Below, piece after piece: positions 10,926 through 22,665 of a stretch of 64,000 nt of DNA; within the stretch, counting starts at the first letter, position 1, and every line of letters begins with the position of its first letter. The stretch covers positions 58,007,524 to 58,071,523 of the forward strand of contig CM070722.1 in NCBI GenBank assembly GCA_036346275.1. Direction: 5' to 3'. The stretch comes from Otatea glauca (Eukaryota; Streptophyta; Magnoliopsida; Poales; Poaceae). The notes beneath the pieces are model-generated. The model worked only from the letters and a program-made list of their open reading frames with translations. It was not told the origin of the DNA and made no database searches. The position numbers were made by a program, and so were the translations under genes.

Positions 10926-11869
10926 AGTTTTTTTAAATTCGGACAGTGGTACTATCGTGATAGAAATTGTACAAACACTTTATATAAATTTAAAATTTTT
11001 GCTGGGTGTTCCTGATGTGTCGTATGAAAATTTTATAAAAACATTCATGATACATCAAAATTTTGAAACTTCCAAGCTGTGATCTGTATTTTTACATGCA
11101 AAAATTCCCCAACTCTCGACTACGTACCATGACGGGTGCAAGCACACAGGGAAACAAATACACGTGAATGGGGAAATGTAGGGTCAAGGCTCACTGCCGG
11201 CAAGCAGCATGGTATACGTCAGCGCATAGTGGATGCATGTCGTTTGGGTTCCAGTTGGGAAAAACGAGGGAAGGGAAGAGAAGATCTAGTTGGGATGAAA
11301 AGAACAAAAAGGAGACGAGGGGATTGAGAGTTTCGAGTACTACTCGTTGACGCTTGCAGGATCCCATTATACGTTCTCGGTGGTTGCTATCACACGCATA
11401 ATAGGGATTAGACGACGCACAACGGCATCGGCGAGATATAGCAAATTCACGGATGTCTGTGGATTAGCAAAAGCCTATGATTATATTTGCTTTCTTTGGT
11501 TTGTTGTTCTCTTTGAGAGACGGACATTGAAACATCTACACACCGTATTTATATCATAATTGAACAACACAACAATGACTATAACAGTGTTTATACTGAA
11601 ACTTCAAATAAATCCTTGCCAATTTCTAAAAAAATATTACCAAGTTACTGAAACAAGCAAAAAAAACTATACACAATATAAAAAATTAAATCATTAATAT
11701 GCAATACAAATATCTTTATGGATTGTTCCTTTTTTTAAAAAAATGGTTTATCTGTCTACCAGGTGCCTATTGTTTCTCCAAATATTAGGAACATTTTAAA
11801 TCACACAGTTGCATCAAGATTTGTGTCACCCATCCTAACTCTACCCGCCAAACCCACCCTGCCACCACC
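10926..11869. other. Gene-free interval
   Basis: No supported gene. Short plus-strand ORFs near 11136-11560 lack codon bias or recognisable motifs and are treated as chance. Confidence 0.5.
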
Positions 11870-11877
11870 CCCACATG

Positions 11878-12044
11878 CAGGGGCGGAGCCAGCCCAGGCC
11901 CAAGCCTCGGGCCGGCCTGGGCTGGCCCAAAAAAAATTTGCTTATTTTTTGAATTTGTACAGTGTTTTTATTGGTTTTGAAAGGATGTTTTGGGCCAGGC
12001 CTCGGGCCCAGGCCCGGGTGGCCCGAGGCCTGGCTCCGCCCCTG
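11878..12044. mobile_element. hAT-type MITE, 167 bp
   Basis: Terminal inverted repeats start caggggcggagcc and end ggctccgcccctg, and the inverted homology continues imperfectly for about 50 bp. It is flanked by a perfect 8-bp TSD CCCACATG at 11870-11877 and 12045-12052. The TSD length and the CAGGGGCGGA terminus are characteristic of plant hAT-derived MITEs. It has no coding capacity and would need a transposase from elsewhere. Confidence 0.93.
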
Positions 12045-12052
12045 CCCACATG

Positions 12053-13888
12053 AGGTGCCTTCCTCCTTCCACACCAACATCGGAGTAGCCTGCTTTGATT
12101 ATACCATCGCCCACATCCTCATCACAGCCCCACTGCAGCCATCGCCGCTGGTTTGCCGTTGTCACTAGCTAACACTTCTAGCTAGTGGCACCATCGTTGC
12201 CCTATGTGTGAACTACCGCCGTCGATACAATCGTTTCTTCTTCATATAGTCACAATAAATTCTCCAGTGTGATCACAATGCTGCCATTCCCTCAGCAGAT
12301 GGTGTCCCTGACATCCCACCTTTGCGCCGCCACTAGCCTCTCCCTCATCTTCCTTCCATTGCCCTTGATGGCCACCACAAGCGCAGCCGGCCGCAGTACC
12401 CCTACCATCATGGATTAAATTAATTTCTTTTATGCTAGGAAAAATAAATCAAATTAAGTTTATACAAGACACATTCGACGTTGCACCATAATTCCAACCA
12501 GAACAATTCCTTGCCTAATTAACTAAGTAACATATAGGAGCGTGATCTATGCATTGCAATATTCACGTACGTTAATGCGCAACAACAGCCATCACCTTTA
12601 GCATCTTCTATCGTACTGATATTGAAAGGACATGGAGGCATCGGCAGAATCACAGTTTGGAAGAATCTGAAAAAGGCAGTATCAGGACCATGCATGCCGT
12701 GCTCATATATTCTTCCTCCACTACACATGCGAAAATTCTCTCGCAACTTTGATCCTGACAGATGCCACAATCTAAATAAACACATGCATGCAGTTCTAGT
12801 GTTGGCCATGATCCAATAAAAAATCTTTTACAAAAGTTCCAAAAGAGAGGAGAGAAAAAATATATATAGGAGTAAGAGCTGAGATTAAGCTTTTCATTAT
12901 ATGAAGACAAGAGACATGAGAAGCTTTTCCTTGCCCCTAGCTAGCCCTCTTCTTTTGCATGCGACAGTATCACAAAAGAATATGGTAACATTTATTCCCT
13001 CTCATGCATGTCACTGAGGAGATTTTAGAACCAAAGATATTCCTTAGGAAAAAGGAATATTTTGGAACTAAAGCCATCACCTTACCTTGCAATCTTTATA
13101 GTTTCCTTGTACAGGGAATATTTCTTGACAAATGTGTATCTCGCAAAACTACAGAAAATTCAAACATGGAAAAAAAAATAGACCAATTGAATGAAAACAT
13201 ATACTAGCTAGCTTCACAACGGATTCTTTCATTCTTTTCCGAAATGTTAGCTTCTTTGCTGAATATATGAAAAAAAAAGGAAAAGGAAAAGGAAAATGGT
13301 GTAAACAATTAACCAATCAAGCAATACAACCAGAAAGCAACAAAATGTATGATACTCCTGATTATTAGACTAGTATACAAATAATTTGACCAAAAGGCCG
13401 CGATAACATGATTGCCGCAATGATTTTGCATCGATCGACGGAGCAACCGACGATTAACTGATCCTCCCCTTGTGATGTCACCTTTGTTTTCTGCCCTCTC
13501 CTTTTTCTTTTTCTGTTTCCCTTTTGCTTTTCTGCCAATACCATCTTTGTCTCTTTATACATGTAAATTTGAGCACTCAAATGAAACTTCCATCCCGTTA
13601 TCCAGACACATTGGGTGAAGAGAAAGATGAATGTGGGGGGAGAGAGAGAGAGAGGTGTAGGTAAAAGCTGGGTTGGATTTGTTGCAAACTTTGCCTTTTG
13701 TGTGTTTCTTGGAAGCCACTCCTCTTATGCTGCTATACTTTGAGCTTTTAGTCTTGTAGCCTATCAGCCTATGGTGTTTGTATGCTGATCCTATCATGGG
13801 GCAGTAATGATGGTGTCAGGGTTTTGGTTTGCCTTTGGTTGCCTCTCCAATATTGCCTACTACTCAAGGTGGCAGATATGTTGCTCTT
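12053..13888. other. Intergenic region downstream of the NAC gene
   Basis: No gene is supported. The NAC 3' UTR must begin just left of 13889, and the pyrimidine/purine-rich stretch at 13480-13660 (with a GA run at 13640-13653) may belong to it. The remainder is AT-rich and featureless. Confidence 0.5.
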
Positions 13889-15231
13889 TTACCCATGATG
13901 ATCCTGGCTGTCAGATGGCCAGAACGATGGGTACTGCCATTCTGTGCCCTCCTTACCACCTGATGTTTCCTTAAAAAAGGGAAAAAAATAGAATTGTTAC
14001 ACAGATGGAGGGGTTATTTGTAACATGAAAAAATCTTTTAATTAGTTGGCCAACTCAAGCTGTCTATCTGAAGCATTTGCCACGATGCAAAAGTATACCC
14101 TCTTTGGTAAATTGATGCCGTAAAATACGTGTAGTTGAACTGTTTTATTTTTGACGGTCGTCTTCTTTCTAAAAAAGGTTTTGAACAAAAAAAGTATTGG
14201 TTTGTGGATATTTAGATTGTAGTGAAACATGGTATGAATATATTTGCTCAAAAGAATACTTCCATTCCATTTAAAAAAACATACTTCCATAATATCATAG
14301 TTTTATTAAGGTTTTACAAGTATATTGTAATGCAAACTGGGATCAAAGTTGCATTCCGGAGATTATGCTCATGTCCATATAGGACACAGTTTTGTAACCT
14401 AAGGGATTATTTCGTGGAAATTTTTTTAAAATAGTTTCATTACCAAGCGGCACGAGAAACAAGAAGTAAATACGTAGTAACGTCGGATACAATAGTACTA
14501 ATTCTGTTCTATAAATATATGTGCGCCATTGATCTGAACTAATTCGCGTGTTCGACTGTACAAAATGTAGGGAGAAAGAGATGAGTTATTCTTACTCTTC
14601 CTTTGGACCTCCTCGAGGTGCAGCCCATGATCACCTCTTCGAGACCAGAAGACGACCGTCCATCAAAATTTTGCGGTTGGTGTGGCCGCTCATCCTCCTA
14701 ATTGGTTTTTTTTTTGTCACAGATCAATCAAACCAAACTGTAAGACTAACCGTATAGAACATCTGACATTAATTTCGCAAGTGCCATGCAAATTAAATCG
14801 TAACAACTAACCTACCTGATGATGGTAATTCGCCCCATGATCATACGGCTCCGCCGGTCTCATGAGCACGACCGAGCCCTGGTGAACCCGCGGCGCCGCG
14901 ATCAGCGCCGCGATGGGGTCCGTCGGCGTGCTGACGTGGAACGCCGTGGAGGCGGCGGCCACGCGCTGCCGCTCCTGGCCGGCATAGTGATGACGCCGGT
15001 GATCGTGCTCGTCGTGATGCTGCCGGTGAAGGTGACGGTTCCCTGGATGCACTACTCCCTCGTCAGCCCTAGATTGTACTTGTTGGTGATCTGGTGCTCC
15101 CATGCCCACCTGTGTATACATCAAGCGTACGTAAATGTTAATTACTTGCACGGTATAAATAGTAGTAGCTAATTACCTTGACAGGTACTAGTAATTAACC
15201 AGCTGCTTCTGTTACACTCAAATATGATCTG

Positions 15232-15271
<40 letters not shown>

Positions 15272-15428
15272 CCTAGGCACCATGATCTAAAAAGGATATT
15301 TTCTTTATGTATTTTCATGTAAAATGTTTTGAAATTTTTAGGATGCTGGGTTTAACCAGTTTACTAACTAGTTTAAAAAAGTTTAAACTAAAATTTAAAC
15401 CAGACACTATGATGCCCCATTTCAACTT

Positions 15429-15489
<61 letters not shown>

Positions 15490-18159
15490 GCGCTCAGATT
15501 GTGTACTAGGTGTGTGTCGTACTATCTAATAGCTATACATATACGATCAGTCTATTTTATTCTTTCAACTCATTAAATTGCATGACAAGAATATATGCTA
15601 TTTCAACATCGCGTGTAGGTCAGACACACCCATCAATTTAGGTAAGATCTCAACCATAGCTTGTACTGTTTTCCTGCAAAAAAATTTCTCACCCTACCAT
15701 TCGTCGATCAGACTGAGCTGAAAGAACACATTTGCCTTGACACCCCACAACCCTCCCTAAAAAAACATCGCATCCTATTCCTACCTACATTTCACTGATC
15801 AAGAAAAAGGGACCCTTCATGTACAAGAAACCTATATATATTGAAAGAAAACATTAATTATATAATTTATGGCAGTCTAAATTTAAAAAAAAAAACCATG
15901 AACTAGCATGGCATCGTCGACTGTGCCATTAGTTGTAAAGCCATGTAAAGGCATGAGTTCTATAAGGGCATAAGTTCTGAGACCGTTTGATCAGCATCAG
16001 GGTTTCCAATTTCACGGCGAAATTTGGTTCTTTTGGTGTGTCTCAAAATATATCTGTCCCAGTTACAATTGAGTGTGTTCGTTTGAATGTTGTCCAAAAA
16101 TTCAAATTTTGGTCAAAAATTGTCAAAAAAAATCAAATGTCTGTCAAATTTTGTCAAAAAATCATTTTTTTGGATAACCATTTCATCCCAAAATTTCCAA
16201 AATTTGGTGAGTTTGGTGGGTACCGAAAAAAACTTAGAACAAAATTCGAAACCTTGATCAGCATTCATGAATCATGATATATAATTGTATGAGATATTTT
16301 TGTGTATCGGTGCTTTTTGCCAGGCTAGGCATTTTTACCCCTAGTATGTATTCTCGTTTTTCTCTCTCTCGTTCAGTTTAATCCCGGCCGTACGTTAGAG
16401 GCTTGAAAATTGAACGGCTGTGGAAGTGTCAAAAGGCAAGCCTAACTATGCTTTACAATATTGTAGCGCGAGGATCCGATTCCCCAAACTAGCTATTGGA
16501 AGATTTTGATCTAACTCACCTCCTCGAAGCTGCTCCTGAACTGCGCGAAGCTGAACTCCTCAATGCCGGCGCCGGAGCCGTGGAACGCCGTGCCGATCAC
16601 GTTGGAGGAGGCCATGGGCTCCACCGCCGCCGCCGCACGGTCCCTCCTCTCCACCGCCGCTCCCGCGGCAGCGACGGCCAAGGCCGCGGCGTCCCCGACC
16701 CCGCACTGCCTCGGCTGCGTCTGATAGAAGATCTTGGAGACGACGAGCTCGCCCTCGCGCTCCTCCTCTGCCTCGCCGAGGTGGTACTGGTGCATCACCC
16801 AGTTGGTCTTCTCCGCCTTGCGGTGCTTGCCGAAGTTGGTGTAGAGCACCAGGATCTTCTTGCACCCCCTCTGCCGGCCGCCCACCATCACCGGCCGCGT
16901 CTTGCCGGTCTTATGCCACCGCGTCTCGCTCCACTGCTGCTGCTGCTGCGCGGCAGCTGGGGCGGAGCCCCCGGCCGATGAGGCGGCCGCGGAGGCATCG
17001 ACGGTTGCCGCGGCGGTGGGCGGCTGGATCTTGCGGCGCTTGCGGTTGCCGGTGGTGTAGGCCTTGGACGGGCGGTGGAAGAAGTGGCGGTTCAGGCCGT
17101 CCTTGGTCACACCTGCATGGCCATGGATGCCACCATGTGTAGGTGCATGCAAACACCAATGTGAGGACTAATGTCTGTTTGGCTGTTTCACTTTGGAAAA
17201 AAGAGAGGGTGATGCAAGATCAGGCCACATTAGCTGTTGGAGGATATAACAACCTTGAGAGGAGGACAAAACCTAACTTTGGAATATAGGGGCAGATCTC
17301 ATGTCACATTTCATTCTAGAGAGAGAGAGAGAGAGAGAGATGTGCCACAACAACATTAATGTCGTACGTGCAGTACTGGAAGATTTGGGTGCGTACAATC
17401 TCTCTCTCTCTCTCTTTCAAGATTCCTACAGTGCATGAACTTGCAAATTAATCTACCATTATGGAAATATGCGTATCAAGTATCATTGAGACAAATCCTG
17501 AAACACTGAAGATGATGTAAACTGAAGTTAGGAAAAGAAACTGAAAGTGTGAACCTCCGAAAATAAAACATTGTGATCCTAAAAAAATGAGGAATATTTT
17601 TAGAGAAAAAAGATATGGGAACAGTAAAGAGCACTCTTGAAGAAATTAGAAACGCCAGGCACATGGTGGGATAAGTACGTATGTCTAGATCAGTTTAGCT
17701 ACGAATTAACCTGGCAATTTCTCAGGGTGGGTGTAGCAGATGCCGTCCTCCCCCTCGATGGTGGGTATGAACTCATCGATCAGCGGGTGCGACGCCGCCG
17801 CCACCCCCCCAGACCGGACTTTCGCCTCCAGGTGCTCAATCAGCTCCTGATCCGTCGGGTCGAACTTCACCCCGGCGGGCAGCCCCACCCAATCCTACAA
17901 ATTAACATGCACCCACCCACACATACACACATGACAAATAATGATCAAGAACTCCATCACACATGTATAAATTGCAAAACCTAACAAAAGTTGTCAGCAA
18001 TCGTGCTTATATATATATATGATGTACCAGCTTCCGGTCGATCTTGTGGCCGCACCTCGGGCAGCAGCTCGACTCCGACATGTACTTGCGGTGCTCCTCG
18101 ATCCTCGAGCTCATGACGTGGTGGCCGCTGCTGGTTCCTGCTGCTGTTGCACCATCCAT
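13889..18159 (-). CDS. NAC-domain transcription factor, SND2/NAC073/NAC075 clade, six exons
   Basis: DNA-binding nuclear factor; this clade controls secondary-wall (and, for NAC075, flowering and vascular) programmes. That role is known for the family and inferred here. Exons on the minus strand: 18159-18028, 17894-17711, 17112-16520, 15109-14816, 14697-14596, 13969-13889. All introns are GT-AG, phases match, and the product is 461 aa. Seen: CCPRCGHK in the N-terminal extension (residues 32-38), then the NAC domain with WVGLPAGVKFDPTDQELIEH, HPLIDEFIPTIEGEDGICY, HFFHRPSKAYTTG, RWHKTGKTRPVM and NWVMHQYHLG. An Ala/Gln-rich insert lies inside the domain after RKRRKIQ, and a His-rich stretch is in exon 4. 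The C terminus carries SSGLEEVIMGCTS and ends YPSFWPSDSQDHHG. The last two exons were recognised from this conserved clade tail, because plausible in-frame stops follow the donors of exons 4 and 5. The start is the ATG at 18159 before the clade-typical N terminus. A rice homologue is OsSND2, but I do not claim orthology. Confidence 0.93.
15235..15267. repeat. (AT)n microsatellite
   Basis: An uninterrupted dinucleotide run in NAC intron 3. Confidence 0.95.
15430..15486. repeat. Compound (TACA)n(TA)n microsatellite
   Basis: Six tetranucleotide units followed by about 16 TA units in NAC intron 3; likely length-polymorphic. Confidence 0.95.
15998..16256. mobile_element. hAT-type MITE, 259 bp, in NAC intron 3
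   Basis: The left end is cagggtttccaattt; the right end read in reverse complement is caaggtttcgaattt, giving 15-bp terminal inverted repeats with two mismatches. A perfect 8-bp TSD ATCAGCAT lies at 15990-15997 and 16257-16264. The AT-rich interior is non-coding. Eight-base TSDs and CA-start termini fit the hAT superfamily. Confidence 0.93.
17319..17421. repeat. (GA)n and (CT)n runs in NAC intron 2
   Basis: A GA run at about 17321-17340 and a CT run at about 17399-17416 can pair as an imperfect hairpin in the pre-mRNA. They lie in the 598-bp second intron. Confidence 0.8.
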
Positions 18160-18360
18160 GGTTGCCTTCTATATATATATATATATTCTTCTCACTGCCC
18201 AGCAGATGATAGTAACACCCTGCTTATTATCTCCTCAGCCTATGCATGATCACATGTAAGAAGAGGATTATCCACGAGGAGGAGAGGAGGAGGGAGCTAG
18301 ATGGGGACATGAGAGGAAAGGGAAGGAGAAGAGGAGGGTGGAGGGGGTTTTGAGGAAGTA
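18160..18360 (-). promoter_or_regulatory. NAC gene 5' leader
   Basis: Upstream of the ATG on the minus strand there is an (AT)n run at 18169-18186, then a pyrimidine-rich tract (on the coding strand) spanning about 18270-18350, typical of grass 5' leaders. No clear TATA box can be separated from the AT run, so the transcription start is not assigned. Confidence 0.45.
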
Positions 18361-19625
18361 ATAAAGATTTGGAGACCAGAATTCCATGTGTTGATCGCTT
18401 TAACTGAAGGGATAGAGAGAGAAAGGAAAAGGTTCCCCAGATGCACACGAAACACCTTTGGACATACGCTTAGATCAAGCTGTCGCTCCCTCCCTCCACC
18501 TATCTCTAGGGAGAGAGAGAGAGACTTATGCATGCACACTTCTGTATTACTCAGATAATTAATATTGCTCTAGTAAATGCGGAATAAATTCAGTTGATAC
18601 GCTAGCAGCAATACTGAAATATTTTGTGCTTTATGCTTGCCAATTGTAGGATGTTGCAATATATGTTCGTTGGTCTAGTCCTACATAGGATGCATGGTTC
18701 AATAAAAATTGAAATATTTTTTAATTTAGAATATTGCATAGTTTAATAAATGTTATTGTATTTAATACTAGTTATACTAACAAAAAATAGGAAAAATGCT
18801 AATTATAATAATAGAAAGAAGCACTTGTTACATACCGGCACCTATATATATAGCTAGCCATCTTGCTGCTCCATTGGAAATTCCTTCTATACCATAAATA
18901 TAAATTTTATCTCAACCGTTTAGTACACAGGAAACTCAAAACTAGTGTTAAAATTTTGGAATGTATTTTGTAATATTATTCAACCACTGATGTACCGGTT
19001 TAATTACGTACACTACTAAAAGAACTGGTACGTATAAGGGATAAGAAAACTGTCTTAGCAATAGAAACCACTCCATGACTAGTTCCAATTCCTTGCTGGA
19101 ACATTGTGGCAACCGCTAAAAAAGGCGCAAAAAATTGAATTTGCAATTGAAAAATTGGACGAAAACCTATCAAACCCACCGAAAACTAACCAAAATGTGC
19201 CAAATTTTAAGTTTGTTTTTTTTCTAAACGAAATTGTTTGGAAAACATCGGGGGCACATTTCCAAATTAAAACTGACGGAAACAGGCCAGGTTTCTAAAA
19301 CTTGGTACGTTCATTTAAAACTTCCAATATCACAATTTTCTCTCTCCCATAGTCAACCTCACCTGCCTGCTCCGCCTCCTTTCCCCACCCTCATCGCCAT
19401 CTACTCCGCCACCTCCTCCATCTTTCAACTGATAAAAACCCAATCTTTCAACTGCCTGTTTCAACTTTCAACCAATAAAAATAAGTTGTCAACCCAAAGA
19501 TTCAAAAACCCTCAACTTGAAATCTAAAACTTTCTACTCAAAGATACTAACTTCCGCCTAACAAATCAACCAACTTTCAACTCCTTGCCCAAACCAAGCC
19601 GCCATCAACGACATCGGCCGGCCAA
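18361..19625. other. Gene-free interval
   Basis: Upstream region of the NAC gene, where its distal promoter would lie. No further gene or TE with defined ends was seen. A CT-rich stretch at about 19340-19440 is noted. Confidence 0.5.
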
Positions 19626-19629
19626 GCAC

Positions 19630-20130
19630 AAAATGGTCCACTTACCTTCTTGGATTTCTTGTCCGACGTCACCGAGCAACTAGGGCAATGGGATCCCACA
19701 CACTTTGGTTTGCTAGCCCTCCCACGGCAACGACTATGCAATGTGAGACGGCGTAGAGGTGTATTGGATCGATGGGAGTCGAGGTTTGAGGGATTAGGAG
19801 TTGGTGATGGTTGAATGAGAGAACTTAGGTGAGGGGAGGAGAAGAATAAAGAAGAGATTTAACTTACCGGTGACACCGACCAGCCTTGCACAAAAGGGCC
19901 CACTCACCTTCTTGGATTTCTTGGCTAGTGTCACCAAGCAAGTAGGGTAATGGGATCTCACACACTTTGGTTTACTTTCCCTTCCACAGCAATGGCTACA
20001 CGAGGCGAGCGGTACAGATGTGCATTGGATCAATGGGAGACGGAGACGGGATTTTAGGGGTTAGGAGGAGTACTTTTGTGGAGATTAAATGAGGAGAGGG
20101 GAAGAATAGGGAAGAGATTTAATGGGAAAT
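19630..20130. repeat. Direct duplication, about 260 bp period
   Basis: Blocks at about 19630-19866 and 19892-20127 share ccttcttggatttcttg, gtcaccaagcaa/gtcaccgagcaa, cacacactttggttt, attggatc(g/a)atgggag and aagaatagggaagagattta-type sequence in the same order. The copies have diverged by many substitutions. No coding frame is shared by both copies. Confidence 0.75.
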
Positions 20131-21051
20131 TAATAAATGTGTGTATGTATCCTCCCGTGACATTGTCCATATGCGATTAAATCCAACAAACGGGAGCGCC
20201 TCTGTGTGAGGTCGAACGTCATATCAGATTCGTGTCGCTAACGTTTGCTCTAATGTATTAAAATATTTTATATGTTTGGATACTTGTATATTATATCACC
20301 ATCTAAATATTAATTAGAAATTTATCAGAATATCCTAAGTTTAGCAGGAATTTGATTTACCTCTCAATGACACCTACATAATAATTTTCTTATATTAATA
20401 GAGATGTGGGCCATGCATTAATTTACATAACAATCGTAAAAGCAGCCTAGCACCGGTGCAGATACGTCCACGACAATGATTCATCTTTTGTGACTTGTTC
20501 TAGGGTTTCACTAGGAAAGAAGAAAGCAAAAGGCAAATGAAGAAAACAACCCATCATAGCTATAAAGGAGCTAAATAGGTTGGATGATTACCTGAATGTT
20601 CCTACATAAGTTGCAAAACAGTGAAACTGAACCCTTCCCAACTAAACATGGTAGGGAGGCACCAGATGGTTACACAGCTAAATTATGCTTAGATCTTACT
20701 TTAATTTGGACAATAAATTGGTGCATGTATATATGATCCTGACCTTCATTAATTTTGTTTTGATTTTTTTAATCTATATTTTTCCCAAGACCAGTTTCTA
20801 CAACCATTATGTGATTCATCAAATGGTTTCACTACACTCGGTAAAGTGCGTTATTATTATGCATATAAAAATGAAATCTTTCAATATAAGCAACTATTAA
20901 TTGTTCCCCCATCGGCCATAAAACCTATCTTTAACTTGTTACCAGTATACATGAGAACATGTTTTTGCACTTTTACACTTTCGCCATCATGCATATGCAG
21001 CAATCCCTCGCACGTGAGAACCATGTTTTGGTATCCAAATTAAGTGGTACA
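20131..21051. other. Gene-free AT-rich interval
   Basis: Nothing beyond short chance ORFs was seen. Confidence 0.5.
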
Positions 21052-21053
21052 TA

Positions 21054-21275
21054 CTCCCTCCAGTCACAAATATATATCGTTTTGGATATTGACGTTGTCA
21101 TCAAAACACAACTTTGACCTCTAATTTCTATTCTAATATAGTTGTAGCACCAAATAAAATTACAATAGTACGTATGAAAAAAACTTCAAGGCAAATCTAC
21201 ACATAATTTTTATGCATCCAATCTAAATATCTAAAAAATGTTGGTAAGCAAAGCTGTATCTGTGACTTGAGAGAG
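21054..21275. mobile_element. Stowaway-like MITE, 222 bp
   Basis: It begins ctccctccagtcacaaata and its right end in reverse complement is ctctctcaagtcacagata. TSD TA is at 21052-21053 and 21276-21277. The CTCCCTCC start and TA target are the Stowaway (Tc1/mariner-derived) signature. Termini are diverged, so this is an old copy. Confidence 0.85.
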
Positions 21276-21277
21276 TA

Positions 21278-22665
21278 GTAACTATAGCTATATAAATATC
21301 AAGTGAAAAGATAATCTTTAAACCCAACTCTAGAGCATTGGACCTTTGTCCTCTCTTTGACAACTTTGTGGGGTTATTAATTCTACTTAATTTATAAGAG
21401 TACGTGGCTCGTTGATGAAGATCTATGTGAATGTCTGGGAGTATACTTACGGGAGTTAATTGCTTTGCTCCCAAGCTATATATGCATAGCAGGGTCTTTT
21501 GAGCCCTACATATATACATAGGATAAGTTAGGATAAGGTTTACCATGAAAAAGACGGACAAACCTGAACAACCTTCAAAAACAAACGAATTGCTTATCCA
21601 GTGAATGACAAAACACATGGACAACAATCAATAGTATCACTTAAGAAAATGTTGCACAGACAATGATTAAACAAATTACAGAATCATATATGCATGTATA
21701 GTTGTAAGAGTTTGTCAAAAGATGGAGCTGGAGTGCAGAGAGTTCTTGTTTTAGGTGGGCAGATCACCCTCCTGAGAACAGTTGGTGAGCACACAGATGT
21801 GAATAGGGAGTTTGGCCACCATGTTTAGCAGCTCCCAGCTACCTTTACATCTCAACTAGTTCAATCAAGAGGTTAAATTGAGTTGACAAGGTAAAATTGT
21901 GAGGTGTAGAGGCTTGGTTCACAGATGCTGAACTAACTGGAACACTTCCGAGTAGAAGCTGAAGGTTTTCAACACAATCTGACCAAACTTTGCAACTCAG
22001 ACTTAAGAGGATAACTAACTAACATGGCTCAATAGATGGCCCCAGAAAATATATAATATGAAGGATCTGCAACATTCATCAAAACCAACAGGAAATGAAG
22101 GCTTTCAAGTTTCCACACCCCATCAGACCAAACCTTGCAATCTGAAGATGTCCCCTGCAAGAGAACATCTGAACGATTCACAAAATGTATCCAAACCAGA
22201 CACTCATGGCATAATAGGTGACTGCTCCCCACTAGTGCTCCTTCGCAATATTTTCAGGTGGCCTTCATAAAAAAGGGCCTCAGCTGGTCTATTTGTATTA
22301 CACAATGGGACAATAATCAATGTACATTAACTAATTCAAAGAGAACCAACCGGAAGCAATGGGCATGAATGAACCAGAAACATGCATGGATCACTGGTAA
22401 CATGTAGTTTTCAGGACCCCACACCCACTCTTCTGACTTAAAACTTTTACAGACAAAACGAATTATGATTACATGCAGTAGGTTCTTACAGTGTTGCACA
22501 AGTGGAACGAACAAACTCAATCATGATAAGAACCAACCACTGAATATATGTAGATATCAAAATAGAATAGAAAGAGATCCTTACATTTTACAATACAGAA
22601 ATCACAATATACAAAATGAATGGCAAACTGCAAATTGAATTACTCTGCATGGCTTCAGTAGACTT
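21278..22665. other. Downstream flank of the DeSI-like gene
   Basis: The 3' UTR of the minus-strand gene begins at 22665 and extends left for an unknown distance. Two similar blocks around 21960-22010 and 22095-22150 (ctgaccaaactttgcaa and cagaccaaaccttgcaa) suggest a local duplication. No other gene is supported. Confidence 0.5.

Larger units (their letters stand above)
15110..16519 (-). other. NAC gene intron 3 with TE and microsatellites
   Basis: This 1410-bp intron lies between GAG|GTGAGT and ACAG|GTGGGC. It contains an (AT)n run, a (TACA)n/(TA)n run and a complete hAT MITE. No other coding sequence was seen. Confidence 0.85.

Noticed and set aside
14539..14595. NAC protein ending at the stop downstream in exon 5 read-through
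   Set aside because: The residues after AGA|GTAAGA do not resemble the family, whereas exon 6 gives the expected FWP...DHHG end in phase.
14548..14757. Plus-strand 69-codon ORF
   Set aside because: It is the shadow of NAC exon 5 on the opposite strand.
14807..14815. NAC protein ending at the in-frame TAG after exon 4
   Set aside because: CAG|GTAGGT is a strong donor, and splicing onward recovers the conserved clade C terminus in two more exons.
19104..19527. Possible small gene at 19.1-19.5 kb
   Set aside because: Lys/Asn/Phe-rich frames reflect AT-rich DNA; no start context, splice sites or domains were seen.
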